A DNA stretch of 9,144 nucleotides from JAASSS01 sp021767745 (GTDB lineage Bacteria; Pseudomonadota; Gammaproteobacteria; UBA5335): the NCBI GenBank assembly GCA_034189165.1, contig JAXHVN010000037.1, forward strand, positions 1-9,144. Direction: 5' to 3'. A program made the position numbers and the translations under genes. Position 1 is the stretch's first letter. Each line of letters begins with the position of its first letter. Shown here one piece after another: positions 5,333 to 9,144 of the stretch. The notes below the pieces were generated by a model. The model worked only from the letters and a program-made list of their open reading frames with translations, did no database searches and was not told the origin of the DNA.

Positions 5333-6359
5333 CACACTCGAGGATGAAGTCAGCGCCGTGAACGCGCGCCGGCGTCTGATAGCCAGGCTCGACGTGTCCT
5401 GCCAGGGCACGGCTGGCGAGCGTCCAGGCGCTCCAGCCGGTCAGGCTGTAGGCATTGGGGGTATGCAGGCGCGACTGCACGCAGCGCCCGGCGCCGTCGC
5501 ACGCCTCGCCCCAGACCACGGCGCCGCCTCGGGCCCGCTGCGCCGATGAAGGGCCCGCTGGCTGGCGCTGCAGCCACGCCTTCAGTAGCGACTGGGCAGG
5601 CGCGCTGGCCAACAGCCAACCGAACCAGCGTGAGCTGCGCATGAGGGGTACCAGCCGTGGCGGCACGACCGTGTAGGTCTCGATGTTCGGAATGCCGGTG
5701 GTGTGCCAGGCGGTGGCGACGTCGCCCCAAGGGATGGTGACGACCGTCTCCGGGCCGCTGCCGAGGTCAACCTGGCGCTGCCGATGCGCCGGGGGCACGC
5801 GCACCAGCTCGCCATCGCGGCGGATCATGCCACCCTGGTCGAGATTCTCGATGGCGGTGGTGGCCGTGCCGCGCGAGACCCGGCTCAGGCCCTTGAACGC
5901 CAGCTGCAACCGCTGCGCTTCGGGCAGCCGCGCCCGCAGGTGCGCCGCCATGCAATCGGTCGGCACGACATCGAAGCCGCTGCCCGGCATCAGCATGACG
6001 TTGGCGGCGCGCGCCGGCCCGTCCAGCGCCGCGAGCGCCTCGAAGACCTCGATCTCGCCGGTGATGTCGAGGTAGTGCACGCCGCGGCGGATGCAGGCCC
6101 GGGCCAGCGGCAGCGCGGTGCGCGCAAATGGTCCGGCGCAGTTGAGCACCACGCCGACGCCATCGAGTTCCCGCTCGATCACCCGCTCGTCGGCGAGATC
6201 GAACGCCCGTTGGGGGAAGCCTCGCCCGGCCGCCACCTCGGCCAGCTTCGTGGCATCGCGCCCGGCCAGCGTCAACGGCGCCCCGTCTGGCGCGTATTCC
6301 TCTATCAGCAGGCGCGCGGTGTAGCCGTAGGCGCCGTACAGGAGAATCGACCGTTCCAT
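5304..6359 (-). CDS. Saccharopine-dehydrogenase-like NAD(P)-dependent oxidoreductase
   Basis: Predicted Rossmann-fold oxidoreductase of 351 residues in the group annotated as saccharopine dehydrogenase NADP-binding or trans-acting enoyl reductase proteins. Landmarks: N-terminal dinucleotide site LLYGAYGYTARL (6-17), a GxxGxxx variant of the glycine motif; LAGRD (31-35) at the end of the second strand, where Arg34 would suit NADP; NCAGPF (73-78); HYLDITGE (95-102); and GSGFDVVPTD (126-135). All are characteristic of this group. Many members act on lipids or polyketides rather than lysine, and the reaction cannot be read from sequence. The ATG at 6359 has AAGGAG (6372-6367) 7 nt upstream; a longer in-frame version from 6401 would run through that site and lacks support. 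It is divergent from the START gene and heads a minus-strand set with the VOC gene. Confidence 0.88.
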   Translation of the reverse strand: MERSILLYGAYGYTARLLIEEYAPDGAPLTLAGRDATKLAEVAAGRGFPQRAFDLADERVIERELDGVGVVLNCAGPFARTALPLARACIRRGVHYLDITGEIEVFEALAALDGPARAANVMLMPGSGFDVVPTDCMAAHLRARLPEAQRLQLAFKGLSRVSRGTATTAIENLDQGGMIRRDGELVRVPPAHRQRQVDLGSGPETVVTIPWGDVATAWHTTGIPNIETYTVVPPRLVPLMRSSRWFGWLLASAPAQSLLKAWLQRQPAGPSSAQRARGGAVVWGEACDGAGRCVQSRLHTPNAYSLTGWSAWTLASRALAGHVEPGYQTPARVHGADFILECDGVSRVDLD

Positions 6360-6373
6360 TATGCTGCTCCTTC

Positions 6374-6393
6374 GCAGCTCACGGTCGAGCTGC
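6374..6393. promoter_or_regulatory. 20-bp dyad in divergent intergenic region, possible operator
   Basis: GCAGCTC (6374-6380) and GAGCTGC (6387-6393) are exact inverted 7-mers separated by ACGGTC. The dyad lies in the 61-bp gap between the divergent oxidoreductase and START genes, just upstream of the oxidoreductase ribosome site. Size and symmetry fit a dimeric repressor site, but it could also be a short RNA hairpin. I found no convincing sigma70 hexamers in the gap. Confidence 0.3.
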
Positions 6394-6420
6394 CCATCCA
6401 ACGTGACAAGGGAGTCTTAG

Positions 6421-7008
6421 ATGCGGATACGCCTGGTTCTGTTCACCCTGCTTCTCACCCTCGCCGCTCCAGCCGGCGCCTGGCAACTGCGCCAGGATGA
6501 TGCGGGGATTCGGATCTGGACACAGCGCGCGGCCGACGGCCCGCACGAGGTCAAGGCCCAGATGACCGTTTCGGCCTCCCCGGACGCCGTACTCGCGGTG
6601 CTGCAGAACTACGACGACATCGCCTGGCGTGGCGACATGCTCGAGCGCATGGAAGTGGTCGAGCGGCCGAGCGAGGACGTCATGCTGCTGCAGGTCGAGG
6701 CCGATCCGCCGTGGCCGTTGTCGGATTCGACCAGCATCGTCGAAACCCGAATCAGCCGCGAGGCGGATGGCACGATCATCTATTCCTACCGGGATCGCGA
6801 TGATCTGTTGCCGCCGGATGCCTCTCGACCGCCGGCCAGTCTGGAAGGCGAATGGCGCCTGGCGCCGGTCGCCGACGGCACACAAGTCACGCACGTGGTC
6901 GAGGCCGAACCGAACGTGTCCATTCCCGGCTGGCTGCTGGACCGGCTGATCTATCGGCAGCCCCGCGACCAGTTCACCAACCTGCGCGAGAAGCTCGCTA
7001 GCGAGTAA
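6421..7008 (+). CDS. Secreted START/SRPBCC-fold lipid-binding-like protein
   Basis: Predicted exported protein of 195 residues. Residues 1-20 form a signal peptide: MRIR, a leucine-rich core, then PAGA with likely cleavage before Trp21. There is no lipobox cysteine, so a soluble periplasmic protein is expected. The mature part reads as a START-type domain: WQLRQDDAGIRIWTQRA is the usual first strand, SASPDAVLAVLQNYDDIAWR the helix after it. EGEWRLAPVADGTQVTHVVEAEP gives late strands, and WLLDRLIYRQPRDQFTNLREKLASE is the long C-terminal helix closing the cavity. START domains bind lipids or other hydrophobic ligands; the ligand here is unknown. AAGGGAG (6408-6414) lies 6 nt before the ATG. The 3' end overlaps the convergent gene by 11 nt (6998-7008). 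Proximity to the PLD-type gene hints at lipid or envelope function, which is inference. Confidence 0.85.
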   Translation: MRIRLVLFTLLLTLAAPAGAWQLRQDDAGIRIWTQRAADGPHEVKAQMTVSASPDAVLAVLQNYDDIAWRGDMLERMEVVERPSEDVMLLQVEADPPWPLSDSTSIVETRISREADGTIIYSYRDRDDLLPPDASRPPASLEGEWRLAPVADGTQVTHVVEAEPNVSIPGWLLDRLIYRQPRDQFTNLREKLASE

Positions 7009-7654
7009 CCTGCGGCAGACTGAAGCGGCTGGCAGGCAGCGCCCGCTCCTCCAGCCGCACCAGCCGCATCTGCTGCTCATAGCGCAGCAGAGCCGTTTCC
7101 GGCAGCGCATCGAGGGCCGGCGGCAACTGCAAGCCGGGCAGGCCGGAGGCGAGCCGCAGCAGTGACTGCTGCAGTCGCAGCAGCTCAGGCGCATCGCCCA
7201 GCACGGCCTCGTGCACCACCGGCTGGCCGCGCGCGTCGGTCAGATGGATCCGGTAGACCTGCCCGCGCAGGCCCGCTACCGTTTCCGTCCGGCCCGTGGC
7301 CTCCAGCTGCGCCTGCGAATCGATCTGCGGCAACCGCTCGCCGCCGGGGAGCTGGCCGCGCAGGGCGTCGATGTCGGCATTGCCCAACCAGCGCTGCAGC
7401 TGGGAGCGCAGCTGACCCACCTCGGTGGCCCGCCATTGCCCGCCCTGCTGGCGCTGCAGCAGGAACTCCCGTGGCCCATCGACCAGCAGCGCCAGATCCT
7501 CGCCGAGCGTCAGCCGCAGCGTGTCGGCATCCTCGTATTCCACCTGCAGTGCCTGGCCGTCGGCCAGCTGCCAGACCGCCACCGTCGCCGCCGGCACGGC
7601 GGCCGGCGCCAGCAGCATCAGCCCAAGCCAGGTAAACCATGCTCGCGTGTGCAT
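6998..7654 (-). CDS. Secreted protein of unknown function
   Basis: I do not recognise this 218-residue protein. Residues 1-22 are a signal peptide (basic start, WFTWLGLMLLAPAAV core, cleavage near VPAA), with no lipobox. The mature N-terminus (ATVAVWQLADGQALQVEYEDADTLRLTL) looks like beta strands. Residues 60-115 are Gln/Leu-rich and probably helical. The stretch TGRTETVAGLRGQVYRIHL near 120-138 followed by a Leu/Gln helix resembles the DUF4412 pattern, but this is a visual resemblance only. The ATG at 7654 begins 4 nt after the PLD-like stop, and its ribosome site AAGGAG lies inside the last PLD codons, 10 nt upstream, implying translational coupling. It is likely an envelope partner of that gene. 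Its last 11 nt overlap the convergent START gene. Confidence 0.75.
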   Translation of the reverse strand: MHTRAWFTWLGLMLLAPAAVPAATVAVWQLADGQALQVEYEDADTLRLTLGEDLALLVDGPREFLLQRQQGGQWRATEVGQLRSQLQRWLGNADIDALRGQLPGGERLPQIDSQAQLEATGRTETVAGLRGQVYRIHLTDARGQPVVHEAVLGDAPELLRLQQSLLRLASGLPGLQLPPALDALPETALLRYEQQMRLVRLEERALPASRFSLPQVTR

Positions 7655-7658
7655 CGCC

Positions 7659-8846
7659 CTACATCTCCTTGCGAAAGGGCGTGATTACGGTTTCAAACAG
7701 CCGCTGACCCAGCCCCCGCCGACGCCAGGCGCCGGGCGCCACCGGCTCGGCATGCGCCAGATCGTTCTCGAAATCCCGCTGCAGCGTCGCACACAAGGCA
7801 CGATCGACTGCGATCAGGCTGAATTCATCGTCCTTGCGGACCGAGCGCTGGTTGAAGTTGGCAGAGCCGAAGCCCACCAGCCGTCCGTCGGCCAGATAGA
7901 TCTTGGTGTGCAGCATCGTGCGCTGGTACTGCCAGATCTGCACGCCCGCCGCCAGCAGTTCATCGTACTGACGCTCGCCCGCCACCTGCGAGACCCGCTT
8001 GTCATGGTGCTCGCCCGGCACCAGCACCCGCACCCTCACCCCCTCGCTCGCGCGCTTGCACAGCAGCCGCACGGTGGCGGCATCGGGGACGAAATAGGCG
8101 GTGGAGATGTCCAGCTGCGCGGCGGCGTTCTCGACCAGAAAGCGCAGCATGGTGGCCGCATCGCTCCAGCCGATCGAAGCGGTGGCGCGCACCGGATACA
8201 GCGGCGTGTTGCCCACGGGCTCGAGGTCGACGATGGCGTGCTGCACATCCTGCAGCGCGCCGCCGGACTCGAGCCAGTTGCCGAGAAAGGCAGCCTGCAG
8301 CGCATGGATCGCCGGGCCCTCGAGGCGAAAATGGGTATCGCGCCATTCACCGGCGTGGCGCGCATCGCCCTCCCACTCCTCGGCGATGCCGACGCCACCG
8401 ACAAAGCCCACCCGGCCATCGCAGACCAACACCTTACGGTGGGTGCGATGGGCGTTTTCCCAGACCTGTAGCCGCCGCAGCGGCCGGAACCAGCGCACTT
8501 CGACGCCGGCCTCGGTCATCTGCTCGACCAGGCGCCGGCGCATGGGCTGCGCGCCGAAAGCATCCAGGATCACGCGCACGTCCACGCCCGCACGGGCGCG
8601 GGCAGCGAGCGCCTCAGCGAAGCGCTGGGCGATCTCACCCTTCCAGTAGACGAAGGTCGCCAGCTCAATGCTGCTCTGTGCTGCTGCCACGGCGGTCAGC
8701 ATGGCGGGAAAGATCTGCTTGCCGTTGCGCAACGGCGTGACGCGGTTGCCCGCGAACGCCGGACTGCCGAGCACGCCGGCGAGCTTGACCTCGACGGTGT
8801 CCGGGGCCCGGCGGCGATCATCGACGGTGGAGCGGTGGTCGGCCAT
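7659..8846 (-). CDS. Phospholipase D / cardiolipin synthase-like protein with two HKD motifs
   Basis: Predicted phosphatidyl-transferring enzyme of 395 residues, the length of ClsB-type cardiolipin synthases, which make cardiolipin and related phospholipids at the membrane. Both catalytic motifs are complete: His136-Lys138-Asp143 (HRKVLVCD) followed by GFVGG, and His313-Lys315-Asp320 (HTKIYLAD) followed by GFGSANFNQRS. Other family features are ELATFVYWKGEIAQRF near 61-76, the WRDTHFRLEGPAI strand at 168-180, and STAYFVPD near 248. I see no transmembrane helix or signal peptide, so it is likely a peripheral membrane protein on the cytoplasmic face. The ATG at 8846 is preferred: the frame runs on upstream to 9011 but overlaps the acidic-protein gene. 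The spacing to a ribosome site is peculiar (separate entry). Cardiolipin synthase versus another PLD reaction cannot be settled from sequence. Confidence 0.9.
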   Translation of the reverse strand: MADHRSTVDDRRRAPDTVEVKLAGVLGSPAFAGNRVTPLRNGKQIFPAMLTAVAAAQSSIELATFVYWKGEIAQRFAEALAARARAGVDVRVILDAFGAQPMRRRLVEQMTEAGVEVRWFRPLRRLQVWENAHRTHRKVLVCDGRVGFVGGVGIAEEWEGDARHAGEWRDTHFRLEGPAIHALQAAFLGNWLESGGALQDVQHAIVDLEPVGNTPLYPVRATASIGWSDAATMLRFLVENAAAQLDISTAYFVPDAATVRLLCKRASEGVRVRVLVPGEHHDKRVSQVAGERQYDELLAAGVQIWQYQRTMLHTKIYLADGRLVGFGSANFNQRSVRKDDEFSLIAVDRALCATLQRDFENDLAHAEPVAPGAWRRRGLGQRLFETVITPFRKEM

Positions 8847-8886
8847 GGCGCGGGGGCGCGCCGCAGCGCGCCCGCCCTCTCCCCTC
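8847..8886 (-). promoter_or_regulatory. Shine-Dalgarno, 8-bp hairpin and start codon in the PLD leader
   Basis: On the minus strand a purine-rich GAGGGGAGAGGG (8886-8875) is followed by GGGCGCGC (8873-8866)/GCGCGCCC (8861-8854) around the loop TGCG, then 7 nt and the ATG. The linear distance is too long for a ribosome site. Folding the hairpin would bring the purine run to about 8 nt from the ATG. It could equally act as a terminator-like stem between two genes. Confidence 0.45.
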
Positions 8887-8892
8887 GGGTGC

Positions 8893-9144
8893 TTAGCGCT
8901 GCTCCTCGGGGGTGGCCACGTCGGCCTGCTTGCTCTGCTCGCTTTCGCCCGGCATCTCGATGTCGATGTCCGGCACGGTGATCTCGCGCTCTTCCGTATC
9001 CACATCCACATCCGGCACGGTCACGGTGGTCTTTTCCTGCTCCAGCTCGACGTCGGCCGTCTCGACCTCGTAGTTCGGCAGTTCGCCGCCGTCCACGCTG
9101 ACATCGACGTCCGGCAGCTCGCCTTCCTCGGTCTTGTCGACGTC
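8893..9144 (-). CDS. Acidic repeat protein, C-terminal part (5' end outside window)
   Basis: Unrecognised, strongly acidic protein; 83 residues are visible and the frame is open to the window edge. It consists of imperfect ~13-residue units built on PDVDV or PDIDI: ELPDVDVSVDGGE, TVPDVDVDTEERE, ITVPDIDIEMPGE, with a diverged stretch ELPNYEVETADVELEQEKT between. The C-terminus (SEQSKQADVATPEEQR) is hydrophilic. No cysteine, membrane segment or enzyme motif is visible. Alternating Val/Ile and Asp in short repeats suggests extended strands, perhaps with metal or cation binding, but this is a guess. The TAA at 8895-8893 is 46 nt before the PLD-like ATG on the same strand, so they may be co-transcribed. 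The GTG at 9096 could be an internal start but the repeat pattern clearly continues upstream of it. Confidence 0.72.
   Translation of the reverse strand, partial: DVDKTEEGELPDVDVSVDGGELPNYEVETADVELEQEKTTVTVPDVDVDTEEREITVPDIDIEMPGESEQSKQADVATPEEQR

Noticed and set aside
5703..6500. Plus-strand ORF (265 codons) opposite the saccharopine-dehydrogenase-like gene
   Set aside because: Antisense shadow that also runs out of frame into the START gene; no domain visible.
7425..8471. Plus-strand ORF (348 codons) opposite the PLD-like gene
   Set aside because: Antisense shadow of a gene with two complete HKD motifs; composition is typical of shadow frames.
8847..9011. N-terminal extension of the PLD-like protein up to 9011
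   Set aside because: The extra 55 residues are Arg/Ser/Pro-rich, overlap the acidic repeat gene in another frame, and do not belong to the PLD fold.

Overview
The window is G+C-rich bacterial chromosome with tightly packed genes. SohB closely resembles the enterobacterial protein, the malate dehydrogenase is of the 'AVTGAAGQI' type, and the remaining genes are of kinds common in high-GC Gammaproteobacteria (Xanthomonadales, Nevskiales or Salinisphaerales-like). That placement is an inference from protein resemblance only. No phage, IS, CRISPR, tRNA or rRNA is seen.

Layout. Positions 1-2130 (+) hold the 3' part of sohB (inner-membrane S49 peptidase) followed 12 nt later by a six-helix membrane diguanylate cyclase. 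A 467-nt gap (2131-2597) follows. Positions 2598-3821 (+) encode a second diguanylate cyclase of different design (two membrane helices, GAF-like region, GGDEF). A perfect 11-bp inverted repeat separates it from a minus-strand block: mdh, a glyoxalase/VOC-fold protein and a saccharopine-dehydrogenase-like oxidoreductase. A 61-bp divergent gap leads to a plus-strand secreted START-fold protein. Its 3' end overlaps by 11 nt a minus-strand set (acidic repeat protein, then a two-HKD phospholipase D/cardiolipin synthase-like enzyme, then a secreted protein of unknown function) that enters from the right edge.

The most unusual part is the gap between the two cyclases. It carries two direct copies of a ~60-bp element. 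Copy 1 lies in a predicted plus-strand small RNA with a TTGACA promoter, three hairpins and a U8 terminator. Copy 2 lies in a predicted minus-strand small RNA with its own promoter, a long 5' hairpin, a possible 15-codon ORF and a U8 terminator. The two units converge on back-to-back terminators that form a T8-GCCCGGGC-A8 palindrome. Because the repeats are direct and the units oppose each other, the two RNAs would be largely complementary without overlapping on the DNA. This is the arrangement of the par (fst/RNA II) type I antitoxin locus, although the peptide here does not look like a membrane toxin. Everything about this locus is predicted from sequence.

Joint themes are inferences: both cyclases keep the active site and the c-di-GMP inhibitory site, so the left half is a c-di-GMP signalling neighbourhood. 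The right half (PLD, START and secreted proteins) suggests envelope or lipid functions.
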